Shown one piece after another: positions 18,641 to 27,610 of a DNA stretch of 64,000 bases. The stretch covers positions 160,427-224,426 of the forward strand of contig PLBY01000045.1 in the NCBI GenBank assembly GCA_003134655.1. The letters are read 5' to 3'. The notes under the pieces are model-generated. The model worked only from the letters and a program-made list of their open reading frames with translations. It was not told the origin of the DNA and did no database searches. Origin of the DNA: Acidobacteriaceae bacterium (GTDB taxonomy: Bacteria; Acidobacteriota; Terriglobia; Terriglobales; Acidobacteriaceae). The translations under genes were made by a program, and so were the position numbers. Each line of letters opens with the position of its first letter. Position 1 is the stretch's first letter.

Positions 18641-18720
18641 TTTTGGGTGGCGCAGCGCTTCAGTGCTGCGATAAGCGGCCGCTTTATGGCCCTGGGGCTT
18701 TTTTAGCCCCTGAGGTACCT
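18641..18720 (+). repeat. Two-hairpin palindromic element, copy A
   Basis: It starts TTTTGGGTGGCGCAGCGCTT, continues with a GCGC/GTGC hairpin to GCTGCGATAAG, then about 20 variable bases, then GGGGCTTTTTTAGCCCC and TGAGGTACC. The same arrangement occurs at 36807, 51398 (inverted) and 62837 (inverted). Here it is intergenic, between convergent bcp and the fucosidase gene. Confidence 0.75.
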
Positions 18721-18725
18721 CGATC

Positions 18726-20366
18726 TCACGACGCCAGCGTAACTTTCAAGACATACGCATACTTGCCCGGCGGAGATGCCGACAACGTCACCTCCAAGGC
18801 ATCGTCGCTCTGATGCCACTCAACCTTCGCGTCGCTGTCGATCAATTCAACGTTTGTGATCTGCAACCCTTTTGCCTGTTGCGCTGCTCCCAGCGCATGA
18901 ATTATCGCTCGACCATTCGACGGCCAGGCCATTTCAATGGCATACAGCGCATTCCTCTTGCTTGTGAAGCGGAAGTCTTCGGCAGTATAGGGTTTGGTGT
19001 CCTGATCATGTCCAAACCCAGCCTGAATCTTGGTCGGCCCTTCACCATAAATCGTCCACGGCACTGTGTCGTAGATCGCCTCGCCATTCTGCTTGAGCCA
19101 GCCACCAATCTCGAGCAACGTGCTGCGCACTTCGTCAGGAATCGTCCCATCCGCTCGCGGCCCGATATTCAGCAACAGATTTCCGTTCTTGCTGACGATG
19201 TCGATCAGCTGATGCACGAGGAACTCGGGCGTCTTGAATTGATCGTGCTCGAGGTATCCCCAGGAAAGATTGCTGATCGAAGTGTCGGTCTGCCAGTGGT
19301 CGGCCTCAATGCTCGCTTTGAGCCCGCGCTCAAAATCGCGCGCCCCAGCATGCCAGTCGAGGGCGTAATCCTTGATGTTGATCACCCCCGCGATCCGATG
19401 CTTGGCCGCGTAGTTGTAGTAGAACGCCGTGAACTTCGTAACATTCGGACGGAAATTCGGCTGCCCGATCCACCAGTCGAAGTACATCACCTCGGGCTGA
19501 TACTTCTGCACAATCTCCGTCGCCCGCGCCAGCCAGTCGTTCGCATACTCCGGACTCACATACGTCCAGTCATTCATCAACACCTGGTTCGAGTCCGACA
19601 GCCAAGCATGCGCCGGCCCGTAGAGCGAGGCATACTTCGGATCATTCACGTCCGAGCGGACCTTGCGCCCGCCATCAAAAAAGAAATCATGCTCAGCGCG
19701 ATGGAAAGACGTCCCGAAGTGCAGACCTTCTGCCCGTACCGCGCGCGCCAGATCGCCAATCACATCGCGCTTCGGCCCCATCTTTACCGCAGTCCAATCC
19801 GACAGGCCTGAGTCGTATAGCGCGAAGCCGTCGTGATGCTCCGCGACCGGGATGACATAACGCGCCCCCGCCGCCTTGAAAAGCCGCGCCCAGTCGGCCG
19901 GATCCCACTTCTCTGCCTTAAACAGCGGAACCAGATCCTTGTAGCCAAACTTATCCTGCGGCCCGTAAAGTTTCCGGTGCGCCTGAAACGCCGGGTCCGA
20001 CTCCTGGTACATGTTGCGCGGATACCACTCATTCACCGCGCCCGAAACCGCAAGGACTCCCCAGTGAATGAAGATGCCGAACTTTGCGTCCTTATACCAC
20101 TGTGGCATCTCAAACTTGCGCAGGGTCTCCCAGTCGGCGCGGTACGGACCGTCGTTGTCCTGCCGGTCGACCTCACGCAGCAGCGCGGCCCGCGCGCCGT
20201 CATACTTCGACACCGACAGCTGCCACTCGCGGTCGATCTCAGCCGCAGACTTGGTGTCATGCGTAGGAGCCAGCGGATCGACGGCCGCAGTCTGCGCCAG
20301 CATGATTGCGTTCAACAAGAAAAGGAGTACGAGAGTGGAAGAAGTAGAAGCGCGGAGAGCCTTCAT
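18726..20366 (-). CDS. Alpha-L-fucosidase GH29
   Basis: This 546-aa exported enzyme has a signal peptide at residues 1-25 (TLVLLFLLNAIMLAQ). The GH29 TIM barrel starts at about residue 87: MPQWYKDAKFGIFIHWGVLA is the family landmark, followed by YVIPVAEHHDGFALYDS. The nucleophile Asp is probably in VMYFDWWIGQPNF. The C-terminal beta-sandwich is short (to KVTLAS). It releases alpha-L-fucose from glycans in the periplasm. It is a single gene; the nearby GH1 enzyme suggests a glycan-using habit. Confidence 0.88.
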   Translation of the reverse strand: MKALRASTSSTLVLLFLLNAIMLAQTAAVDPLAPTHDTKSAAEIDREWQLSVSKYDGARAALLREVDRQDNDGPYRADWETLRKFEMPQWYKDAKFGIFIHWGVLAVSGAVNEWYPRNMYQESDPAFQAHRKLYGPQDKFGYKDLVPLFKAEKWDPADWARLFKAAGARYVIPVAEHHDGFALYDSGLSDWTAVKMGPKRDVIGDLARAVRAEGLHFGTSFHRAEHDFFFDGGRKVRSDVNDPKYASLYGPAHAWLSDSNQVLMNDWTYVSPEYANDWLARATEIVQKYQPEVMYFDWWIGQPNFRPNVTKFTAFYYNYAAKHRIAGVINIKDYALDWHAGARDFERGLKASIEADHWQTDTSISNLSWGYLEHDQFKTPEFLVHQLIDIVSKNGNLLLNIGPRADGTIPDEVRSTLLEIGGWLKQNGEAIYDTVPWTIYGEGPTKIQAGFGHDQDTKPYTAEDFRFTSKRNALYAIEMAWPSNGRAIIHALGAAQQAKGLQITNVELIDSDAKVEWHQSDDALEVTLSASPPGKYAYVLKVTLAS

Positions 20367-20504
20367 GGCTCCGGATTATAGGCGTCTTCGCCCGACTTGA
20401 GGTCGCCCACCGCTGCTAGCCGAACTGGATCAAGGTGTGATCGAGCTGTGCCTTATAGCGACGCAGGGACAGATGCAGACCCTCCGGCAATCTGGGTCGC
20501 ACGA

Positions 20505-20539
20505 AAAGCCAAAGGGCAACGAGCCTAGGCTCGCTGCCC
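20505..20539 (-). terminator. Terminator of the pilin pair
   Basis: The sequence GGGCAACGAGCC TAGGCTCGCTGCCC is a near-perfect palindrome with one mismatch. On the minus strand it is followed by TTTGGCTTTTCG. It lies 31 bp after the stop of the downstream pilin gene, the right place for an intrinsic terminator. Confidence 0.7.
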
Positions 20540-20569
20540 TGGAATGGCATTCGCCAGAATCAAACGACG

Positions 20570-21091
20570 TTACTGGTTAAGCGGATTGAAGACTACGATT
20601 CCCCCTTCGGTGTTGGAGCAGGCGCCCACCGGGTCGACGCGAATCACCGCATCTTCCACGGCGCAGAATCCTCGGATACCCGTCTGGTTGATCGATAGCG
20701 GGACCCCCTTGATGGCATAGCCTACGTTGACGCCGCCCACAGCCGTGCCGGCACCCGTGGTAAACGAGTAACCGCTCTTGCCGCTGGTGGCCGGGTTGCC
20801 GTTGCTGGAGAGCACGGAGTCAATCAAGCAAGCTGTGGTCGAACTGGGAACGCAAGCCACGCCCAACGCGCCGCCCAGGTTCGCCAGAGCCGGAGCATAG
20901 CCTACCGTCGGATAGGCCGTCTGGTAGGTCACTTCGCCAGTGGTGATGGTACGGATGGACGCGACAGCAGACGACTCATTGGCCGCCATGCGGGCGCGCA
21001 GCAAGTTCGGAATCGCGATAGCTGCGATGATCAGGATGATAGCTACTACGATGAGCAGCTCGATCAGCGAGAAACCTTTTTGTTTTTTCAT
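20570..21091 (-). CDS. pilA: Type IV major pilin, copy 2
   Basis: This 173-aa prepilin has a short leader MKKQKG and the processing site G/F (GFSLIELLIVVAIILIIA); Glu5 is present. The hydrophobic helix continues to RARMAANESSAVASIRTI. The globular domain has two Cys pairs typical of acidobacterial pilins (GVACVPSSTTACLIDS; C-terminal FCAVEDAV and GACSNTE). It assembles into surface pili for twitching, adhesion or DNA uptake. RBS is AGGAGGAAG. It is a tandem duplicate of the gene at 21193, with divergence only in the C-terminal third. Confidence 0.93.
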   Translation of the reverse strand: MKKQKGFSLIELLIVVAIILIIAAIAIPNLLRARMAANESSAVASIRTITTGEVTYQTAYPTVGYAPALANLGGALGVACVPSSTTACLIDSVLSSNGNPATSGKSGYSFTTGAGTAVGGVNVGYAIKGVPLSINQTGIRGFCAVEDAVIRVDPVGACSNTEGGIVVFNPLNQ

Positions 21092-21192
21092 CTAACTTCC
21101 TCCTAAGATTTAATGTTTGCTGGTGATACAAAGGGCCGCGAGTTAGGGCTTGCTGCCCTGTGAAGTTACCGCCTTCTCACGCAATTTGAACG

Positions 21193-21714
21193 TTACTGGT
21201 TAAGCGGGTTGAAGACCAGGACGCCCGGTTCGGTGTTGGCGCAAACGCCGGCTGGGTCGACGCGAACCACTGCATCTTCCTCAGCGCAGAATGCGCGGAT
21301 ACCGGTCTGGTTGATCGAGAGCGGAACCGCAACCACTGTGTAGCCGGAGTTGACGCCGCCCACAGCCGTGCCGGCACCCGTGGTGAACGAGTAACCGCTC
21401 TTGCCGCTGGTGGCCGGGTTGCCGTTGCTGGAGAGCACGGAGTCAATCAAGCAAGCTGTGGTCGAACTGGGAACGCAAGCCACGCCCAACCCGCCGCCCA
21501 GGTTCGCCAGAGCCGGAGCATAGCCCACCGTCGGATAGGCCGTCTGGTAGGTCACTTCGCCAGTGGTGATGGTACGGATGGACGCGACAGCAGACGACTC
21601 ATTGGCTGCCATGCGGGCGCGCAGCAAGTTCGGAATCGCGATAGCTGCGATGATCAGGATGATAGCTACTACGATCAGCAGCTCGATTAGCGAGAAACCT
21701 TTTTGTTTTTTCAT
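21193..21714 (-). CDS. pilA: Type IV major pilin, copy 1
   Basis: This is the same architecture and length (173 aa) as the downstream copy: prepilin leader, G/F cleavage, Glu5, N-terminal helix. Residues 1 to about 120 differ at only one position (GGGLG versus GGALG). The last 55 residues differ at many sites around NSGYTVVAVP and FCAEEDAVVRVDPAGVC. The RBS is GGAGGACTAAG. Both copies share an upstream block TATCACCAGCAAA. No other pil gene adjoins; the assembly machinery must lie elsewhere. Confidence 0.93.
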   Translation of the reverse strand: MKKQKGFSLIELLIVVAIILIIAAIAIPNLLRARMAANESSAVASIRTITTGEVTYQTAYPTVGYAPALANLGGGLGVACVPSSTTACLIDSVLSSNGNPATSGKSGYSFTTGAGTAVGGVNSGYTVVAVPLSINQTGIRAFCAEEDAVVRVDPAGVCANTEPGVLVFNPLNQ

Positions 21715-22576
21715 CTAACTTAGTCCTCCAAAGACTCAAACTTTGCTGGTGATAAGTGCCAGTCGTGATGAAGCTTGCACGTGCATGGCCGCAACGGTGC
21801 GAGGTAATTCGCAGCACGGCGGTCGTGGTTAAGACGACACGAGCGCTCCTAACTCGTTTGGATGGCGTTCAGCGTTCCAGCAAGACTCAGAAAGCTCATT
21901 CGCCACTCATCTGTACCGAAGTTGACGAGTGCCACATTGTGGAGCTAGATCTACACTTTCTGTCAGCCACACTCCGAATCGGTGGTTTGCTGATACGCCA
22001 GACACGGAGGTTGATGTGTGAGAGTTTCATCTCGATCACGACATCGGAGCGAACAAGCACATAATTGTCGGTGGGGAAGAGCATCTCCACTCGCGCACCA
22101 GCGAGCCCGCCACGCTGGCGAGACATTGAGATTATTGGGAAGTCAGACTCAAAACAAAAGTCGCTGGTGGTGATGGAGGAAGGCTGAGATGCGGTCTCGC
22201 CTAGCGCAGGACATCCCTGCGCGAAACGCCCGCCAGCGTTCAATCGGAACTCTAAGTTGTCGATTGACTAGTGCTGGTACGAGTACACGCCAATTGCACA
22301 CACATTGCTACGGCCGACTTCCCAAGGGCGGTTACGAAAGGCAACCTTTTTGTCGAGTCAGCGCCGTTCTGTCTGTAGGTGATACAACTAGTCCAGTATG
22401 TGGACATAAATCGTGCATAACTCAGGGTCGGAGACAGCTCCGATTATGGGGGTCGGTACTAAGGACTGGTATTAAGGACCGCTACTTAGTCCGGCAAAAA
22501 TTGAGGCGTCAGCGATAACTGTCGCAAACAGGCAATTTCACGTTTTGAGCTCTGAGACCGGCCACCATACTCCGCG
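21715..22576. other. 860-bp gap without a convincing gene
   Basis: The pilin promoter must lie in the first 100 bp. No canonical sigma-54 site was found: TGGCAC is present but the GC element is 2 bp out of register. A minus-strand ORF (21896-22243) contains GARVEMLFPTDNYVLVRSDV, which resembles the strand pattern of a PilZ domain, but it breaks down at both ends and may be a decayed gene. The rest has lower GC and scattered stop codons. Nothing else was recognised. Confidence 0.4.
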
Positions 22577-24001
22577 CTAGTCCTCCGCCACTGGCGCCGA
22601 CATCTCTTCCGCGGGCTCTCCACCTGCCATCGCCTGCGCAACGATCAGCCTTCTCGCCTCCACCCGAATCTTGGGCAACTGCGCGGCGAACCACCACGCT
22701 CCCATCACCGATGCAAACCCACCAATCGACACCGTCAGCGGCGCGCCCAGCCGGTCTGACAATGCTCCGCCCAGCAACGCTCCGATCGGAGCCATTCCCA
22801 TGAACATCATCGAGTACACTGCCATCGTCCGCCCGCGCAGCGCGTCCGGCACCATCACCTGGATCAGCGTGTTCGATGACGCCATCTGCAGCATGATGAA
22901 ATACCCCACCGGCATCAGCAGCAGCACTGACAGCCAGAACGATTTCGAAAACGAGAACAGCATCAGGCTCACGCCAAAGCCCGCGCAGCACACCGAGATC
23001 CACCTTCCCAGCCCCTTGACTCCAGAGCGAACCGCCAGCGTCAGCGCCCCCAGCAGCGCTCCCACGCCCGCCGAGCCCATCAGGATCCCCAACCGCACCG
23101 CACCCAAATCGTGCGATCCAATCAGCGACGCGAATTCCTGCCCGCCGCGATGCAATATCTTGTCGGCAAAAATCGGCATCAGCACAACGTAGGGCATCCC
23201 AGTCACGCTCACCAATCCCAGCAGAATCATGAGCGCGCGAATCGGCGCCGTGCGATTGACGAACTGAAAGCCCTCGACGATGTGCTCCCACGGCGAGGTC
23301 TTCGTCGAGACCCGCGCCGGGGCGTGCACATTCATCATCATCAATCCTGCGATCACCGCGATGTAACTGATCCCATTCGCGAAAAAGCACCAGCCTTCGC
23401 CCAGCCTCGCCACCAGAATGCCCGCCACCGCCGGACCAATCACACGCGCCCCGTTGAACATGGAGGAATTCAGCGCGATCGCATTCATCAAATCTTCCTT
23501 GCCCACCATGTCCACCAGGAACGACTGGCGCCCGGGGATATCGAACGCGTTCACCACACCCAACAGCGCGGCGAGCACGAAGATCTCCCGCACCGTAATT
23601 CGGTTCGTCAGGGTTAAGGCCGCCAGGACCAACGCCAGGACCATCGATGCGATCTGTGTCCCGATGACCACGTGCTTGCGGTTGCTGCGGTCGGCCACGA
23701 TCCCGCCGAGCGGCGCAAACAGGAACACAGGAATCTGGCTTGCAAATCCCACCGCCCCCAACTTCAACCCCGAACCGGTCAGCCGGTAAACCAGCCACGA
23801 CTGCGCCACCGTCTGCATCCAGGTGCCGATGAGAGAAATCAGTTGTCCGCTGAAAAATAGCTGGAAGTTGCGATGCCGCAGCGCGCGTCCGGCCGCCTGC
23901 CAGCGCAACCTGGGGCCCTCGGCAACTGGTTCGCCGCTCGCCGCTGCATTTTCTGGAATGGGAAGTTTCGACTCAGCCACGTTCAATTCTTTGGATGACA
24001 A
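22577..24001 (-). CDS. MFS exporter (EntS-like, MFS_3)
   Basis: This 474-aa protein has 12 predicted membrane segments. The start is cytoplasmic (to about residue 38), then NFQLFFSGQLISLIGTWMQT, a hallmark of the EntS/MFS_3 group. The loop 2-3 motif is GGIVADRSNRKHVVIG. Such proteins export siderophores, drugs or other small molecules by proton antiport. The start codon is TTG (24001) in the track; an in-frame GTG at 23980 is an alternative, and the variable N-terminus does not decide. It is a single gene. Confidence 0.82.
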   Translation of the reverse strand: MSSKELNVAESKLPIPENAAASGEPVAEGPRLRWQAAGRALRHRNFQLFFSGQLISLIGTWMQTVAQSWLVYRLTGSGLKLGAVGFASQIPVFLFAPLGGIVADRSNRKHVVIGTQIASMVLALVLAALTLTNRITVREIFVLAALLGVVNAFDIPGRQSFLVDMVGKEDLMNAIALNSSMFNGARVIGPAVAGILVARLGEGWCFFANGISYIAVIAGLMMMNVHAPARVSTKTSPWEHIVEGFQFVNRTAPIRALMILLGLVSVTGMPYVVLMPIFADKILHRGGQEFASLIGSHDLGAVRLGILMGSAGVGALLGALTLAVRSGVKGLGRWISVCCAGFGVSLMLFSFSKSFWLSVLLLMPVGYFIMLQMASSNTLIQVMVPDALRGRTMAVYSMMFMGMAPIGALLGGALSDRLGAPLTVSIGGFASVMGAWWFAAQLPKIRVEARRLIVAQAMAGGEPAEEMSAPVAED

Positions 24002-24254
24002 CGCATCATCTCGCGCACCACTATATCGTGACGCTTCATCCGAAACCTCGCAATCGGTTCACCCCGCTTCCGACTTTTCCACAGCCGGTCAGAATCCGCC
24101 GCCGACTCTGCCCTGGCGACCACTTCCAAGTCTAATCTGATGAATGGGTTGGGGGCGTCCCCGGCTTGGCTCATTTCGACCTTCTCTTATCGCCCGCTGT
24201 GAGCTAAAGTAGGCCCTGCGCTTTCGGCGATTCGGCAAAGGAAGTCACGCGAAT

Positions 24255-24725
24255 ATGACCACTCCTCCAGTTGGAATTGAACGCCGTGTCGGACAGCGGT
24301 TCCCGTATCTTCTTCCGCTCTCGTTGCGTCAGCCGGGGACTTCCCTGGAAGGCGTCGGATTCACCCAGGACCTGAGTTCGCGCGGAGTCTTCTTCTTCAC
24401 CAACGCTCCGCTCACCGAAGGCTCCGAGATCGAACTCACACTCCGCATGCCCTCCGAGATCACCCTTGGCGAGAGCATGCCCGTACGCTGCCGAGGTCGT
24501 GTCTTACGAGTGGTTCGGCCCGCCGCGACAACCCCAGCTCTCGATTGTTCCGGAACGGCCCAACCGGAAACCAAGATCGGCGTCGCCGTGCGCCTCGAAG
24601 GCTACGAATACCTCCCCGAATCCTCCGAGTCGTCCGCCACCTTCCCGCGCGTCTCGGCTCTCCACCCGGAACACGACGAAGAACGCCCCCTGGCGCACTC
24701 TTCCGCCCGTTCCGTCCTGGGCTAG
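24255..24725 (+). CDS. PilZ-domain protein
   Basis: This 156-aa protein has the c-di-GMP-binding motifs of PilZ. ERRVGQRFPYLLPLSLR supplies the RxxxR-type element near residues 9-15, and TQDLSSRGVFFFT supplies D/NxSxxG near residue 40. The C-terminal 40 residues are Ser/Pro/Glu-rich. It should be a cytoplasmic c-di-GMP receptor. The setting between pilins and a CpaE-like ATPase suggests, without proof, a role in pilus or surface behaviour. Confidence 0.8.
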   Translation: MTTPPVGIERRVGQRFPYLLPLSLRQPGTSLEGVGFTQDLSSRGVFFFTNAPLTEGSEIELTLRMPSEITLGESMPVRCRGRVLRVVRPAATTPALDCSGTAQPETKIGVAVRLEGYEYLPESSESSATFPRVSALHPEHDEERPLAHSSARSVLG

Positions 24726-25021
24726 TGTTCCCACTCAGGCTGTACGTGCGGCCTGACTGCCCAAACCTGAATCCTCGGACCAGCGTGTACTCCGGAGTAT
24801 TTCGTCTCCAATAACCCCGGCAAAACAGCTTTTCAACTTGCCCATCCTGGCTTACAATGTCCTGTAACAGGGGCGGTCAGCCTCGGGGTTTTTCTACGCT
24901 GTGTATTTCCCCCCAGATGTTCATCAGGCGGTTGCGTTGTCTTTGCGTTCGCGCGTTACGCGCGCGGTCAGAGTTGTCCGTTACTTAGGTCACTTGGCGG
25001 AGAGTACGTTCTCTTTCTAAC
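24726..25021. other. Intergenic region before cpaE-like gene
   Basis: This 296-bp gap holds a GCGCGTTACGCGCGC palindrome near 24950 and a run CCCCGGCAAAACAGCTTTT near 24815 that could end transcription of the PilZ gene. Promoter elements for the next gene could not be assigned by eye. No riboswitch class was recognised. Confidence 0.3.
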
Positions 25022-26287
25022 ATGCAGACACCGAGAGAAATCAGCGAGAACCGCACTATGCATGGCATTGGCGTCGCCATCCTGACCGAGGATGAGGACC
25101 ACTTATCCGCGCTGCAGAGTCGTCTGGAAGCGACGCGCCTCGGACAGCCCGTGTTCAGCCATGTCGGTTTTCCTGCCGGACCCACCGACGCTATTCTCCG
25201 CCAGCTCCAGGATTCCCGCGCTGAAGTCGTCATCGTCGATATTCCCGCGCAAGATTCCCAGCGCGCCATCCGCACCATCGAGTTGATTCGCGCCACCACC
25301 CAGCAGATCGGCATCTTCGCCAACGGCGACATGACCCATCCTGCCAGCATTGTGGCCAGCATGCGCGCGGGCGCGGGCGAATATCTGGATCACGCCGCTG
25401 GGACCGAACCCTTGCTCGAAGCTCTCACCCGCTTCAGTTCTTCCCGCACCCGAAGCCTCGGCGGCGCGGGCAAAGCACGGGTATTCACGTTCCTCAGCGC
25501 CAAGGGCGGCGCGGGCTGCACTACAGCCGCCGTCAATACCGCAGTGGCGCTGCAACAGTCGCACGGCGATGTCGTACTCGTCGACTTTGCCCCCATCGGC
25601 CATGCCTCGCTCCACCTGAACTTGCGTCCCCAGTTCGGCGTGCTCGATGCTCTGCAGAACCTTCACCGCCTCGATGTTTCTTTGCTCGATGGCCTGATGA
25701 CCCCGACCAAAGATGGCTTGCATCTGCTAGCCGGACCGCAGCAACCGTATCCCACCGAACCCACGCCAGGCGAACTCGCCCGCCTCTTCGATCTCCTGGT
25801 GAATCACTATCGCTTCGTGGTCGTCGACGCTTCCAGCCGCCTCGATCCCACCACGCGCCTGCTCTCTGACCTTTCCAACGCCGTTCTCGTGGTCGCTCAG
25901 ACGGATGTGGTTTCGCTATGGAGTGCCGGACGCATTCATGCCTTCCTCGAAGAAGGCACCGGACGCGACCGCCTGCGCATGGTTTTGAATCGCTACAAGA
26001 AGATTCCCGGCTTTACCGAAGAAGATGTCGAGCAGGTGACCAACTGCAAGGTTCTGTGGAAGGTTCCCAATGCGTTTCAGACCGTGTCGCCTTCCATCGA
26101 TCACGGCACCCCGGTCGTCCTGCAGGATGGCCCTGAGATCAGCCGCTCGTATCGCGCGCTGGCTGCGGCCTTGGCGGAGGCATCCTCCAATTCCGACGGA
26201 AGCCCCGACCTGGTCTACGGCACGGAAGGTGCCCGCAAGAAAGCTCCCGGCCGTCTGAATCTTTCCCCCATCCGCGCTGGACAATAA
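25022..26287 (+). CDS. CpaE-like pilus-assembly ATPase (ParA/MinD family)
   Basis: This 421-aa protein has a receiver-like N-terminal domain (residues about 15-125: VAILTEDEDHLSAL; VVIVDIPAQDS). A MinD/ParA ATPase follows. The deviant Walker A is FLSAKGGAGCTTAAVNTA, with the signature Lys near the start. Walker B-like strands are VVLVDFAP and FVVVDASS. CpaE proteins position or regulate tad/type IVb pilus assembly. No cpa/tad partner adjoins, so it is an orphan here. The N-domain lacks a clear set of phosphorylation residues. Confidence 0.78.
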   Translation: MQTPREISENRTMHGIGVAILTEDEDHLSALQSRLEATRLGQPVFSHVGFPAGPTDAILRQLQDSRAEVVIVDIPAQDSQRAIRTIELIRATTQQIGIFANGDMTHPASIVASMRAGAGEYLDHAAGTEPLLEALTRFSSSRTRSLGGAGKARVFTFLSAKGGAGCTTAAVNTAVALQQSHGDVVLVDFAPIGHASLHLNLRPQFGVLDALQNLHRLDVSLLDGLMTPTKDGLHLLAGPQQPYPTEPTPGELARLFDLLVNHYRFVVVDASSRLDPTTRLLSDLSNAVLVVAQTDVVSLWSAGRIHAFLEEGTGRDRLRMVLNRYKKIPGFTEEDVEQVTNCKVLWKVPNAFQTVSPSIDHGTPVVLQDGPEISRSYRALAAALAEASSNSDGSPDLVYGTEGARKKAPGRLNLSPIRAGQ

Positions 26288-26302
26288 CCCATTTGAAACT
26301 CG

Positions 26303-26827
26303 CTAATTCCTCGCCGCCGGAGCCGGTGCTGCATCCTGCGGAAACATCTTGAACACCACATCCCGCGAGTGTGAAGTTACCTTCTTGTTCACGTCGCTCG
26401 CGTTCTCCGTCAGCGTGCCCTTAAGGACAAAATAAGCCTCGTCCCCCGGATTCTTCCCCTCGCCGCGCTCCACCGTCCCCTTAAAGTCGAATGTCACCCC
26501 GTGCACAACTTCCGTGGTGAAGCTTAACTTGTTCCCCTCGAGTTTCCCGCTCTTGAAGAACTGATCCAGAAACGCGCCCTTGTCGCTCTCACCGTCGCCG
26601 AATCGCGAGACGAACCCCGTGACGTGTCCTGCATCCTCCACCGTTACCTGCACGAATTCGCCTTCCTTCAGAAAGGTGTACATCCCGGAATACTGGTGCC
26701 CACTCTTCGCGACCGGTTGCGATGCGGGCGCGGAGGGCTTCGCATCCTGCGCGCGCACTTCCACCGGAACACTGAGCACTCCCCAAGCAAGCAGCAGTGC
26801 AAACCCAAAGTTGACGTAGCTTCTCAT
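26303..26827 (-). CDS. Exported hypothetical protein
   Basis: This 174-aa protein has a signal peptide (FGFALLLAWGVLSVPVEVRAQ) and a Pro/Ala/Ser linker. A beta-rich domain follows with HQYSGMYTFLKEGEFVQVTV, then LEGNKLSFTTEVVHGVTFDF, the pattern of small lipocalin-like or DUF-type periplasmic proteins in Acidobacteria. It is convergent with the cpaE-like gene (15-bp gap). No function is assigned. Confidence 0.7.
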   Translation of the reverse strand: MRSYVNFGFALLLAWGVLSVPVEVRAQDAKPSAPASQPVAKSGHQYSGMYTFLKEGEFVQVTVEDAGHVTGFVSRFGDGESDKGAFLDQFFKSGKLEGNKLSFTTEVVHGVTFDFKGTVERGEGKNPGDEAYFVLKGTLTENASDVNKKVTSHSRDVVFKMFPQDAAPAPAARN

Positions 26828-26966
26828 GACACCGCCTGGGGTTCATCGTACTCCGACCGGGTTGCACAACCAAGCCTGTGTATTGGCCCCTAAGGGATTA
26901 GCATGCGCCTCTAAACAAAAAAGGCTTCAGCCTGCGGCTGAAACCTTTCATCTCAAGGCCAGAACA

Positions 26967-27500
26967 CTACTTCTTCGTGGCTTTGCCTTCCATGAACGTC
27001 GTCCAATTCGTGCCGTCCATCGATACCTCAAACTTGATACTGTAGCTCGCCGGCGTCAGGATCTTGTTCGTCATCTTCTGCTTGATCTCCTGCCCGCCAT
27101 AGATCTGCGTGCTCGTCCATATCCAGGTATCGCCGCTGACTGTGCCCTTTGAGGACTCGCGATGTCCCTGGCTGTTGAACTCCTCATAGGTGTACACATT
27201 CTGGTTCGTGTCGTATCCCATGAACGCGACTACTTTGCCGTCGCCGCCCAATTCCGGGGGCATCTTGAAATCGGAGTGAGCCTCAAGAAAGAAACCGCCG
27301 GGCATCCACTCTGTGGTGTCGGTTGCGGTGAATTTTCCGCCCGCTCCCCACGGACCGGGGCCGATCGTCGCCTCGGTCGTCCAGGTTCCCAGGAAGTAGT
27401 CGAATTTCTTTAGTTCGGGGCCGGGCTTGGGGGCCATCTGAGCCCAGGCGGAAGCGGTTAGCAGAACCAGAGTCGAAACCAGAATTGCCTTGCGATTCAT
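26967..27500 (-). CDS. Exported DUF1579-like protein, copy 1
   Basis: From ATG 27500 this is a 177-aa protein. The signal peptide is LVSTLVLLTASAWA. The body has PGPELKKFDYFLGTWTTE, the DUF1579/THAP4-like beta-barrel start, and ends SMDGTNWTTFMEGKATKK. The longer track start (27593) adds no conserved sequence. It is a paralogue of the next gene, sharing the PKPGPE, the YTYEEFNS-type block and the ending; the two probably arose by tandem duplication. The family role is unsettled; a small ligand barrel is plausible. Confidence 0.75.
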   Translation of the reverse strand: MNRKAILVSTLVLLTASAWAQMAPKPGPELKKFDYFLGTWTTEATIGPGPWGAGGKFTATDTTEWMPGGFFLEAHSDFKMPPELGGDGKVVAFMGYDTNQNVYTYEEFNSQGHRESSKGTVSGDTWIWTSTQIYGGQEIKQKMTNKILTPASYSIKFEVSMDGTNWTTFMEGKATKK

Positions 27501-27610
27501 CGGTGTACTCCTTGGTTGGAAGTCTTTCACCAAGATCGTAGCGGTACCCGACACCGGCGCCCAGTGCGATTCGTCAGCCATTGCGCATGACAATTGTCAC
27601 GCCGGCGCGA

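Noticed and set aside
21715-21780. Sigma-54 promoter before pilA
   Set aside because: TGGCAC is present, but the -12 GC lies 2 bp too far and the second pilin copy lacks the GG element.
24726-25021. c-di-GMP riboswitch before the cpaE-like gene
   Set aside because: No recognisable GEMM core (such as the tetraloop receptor pair) was found.
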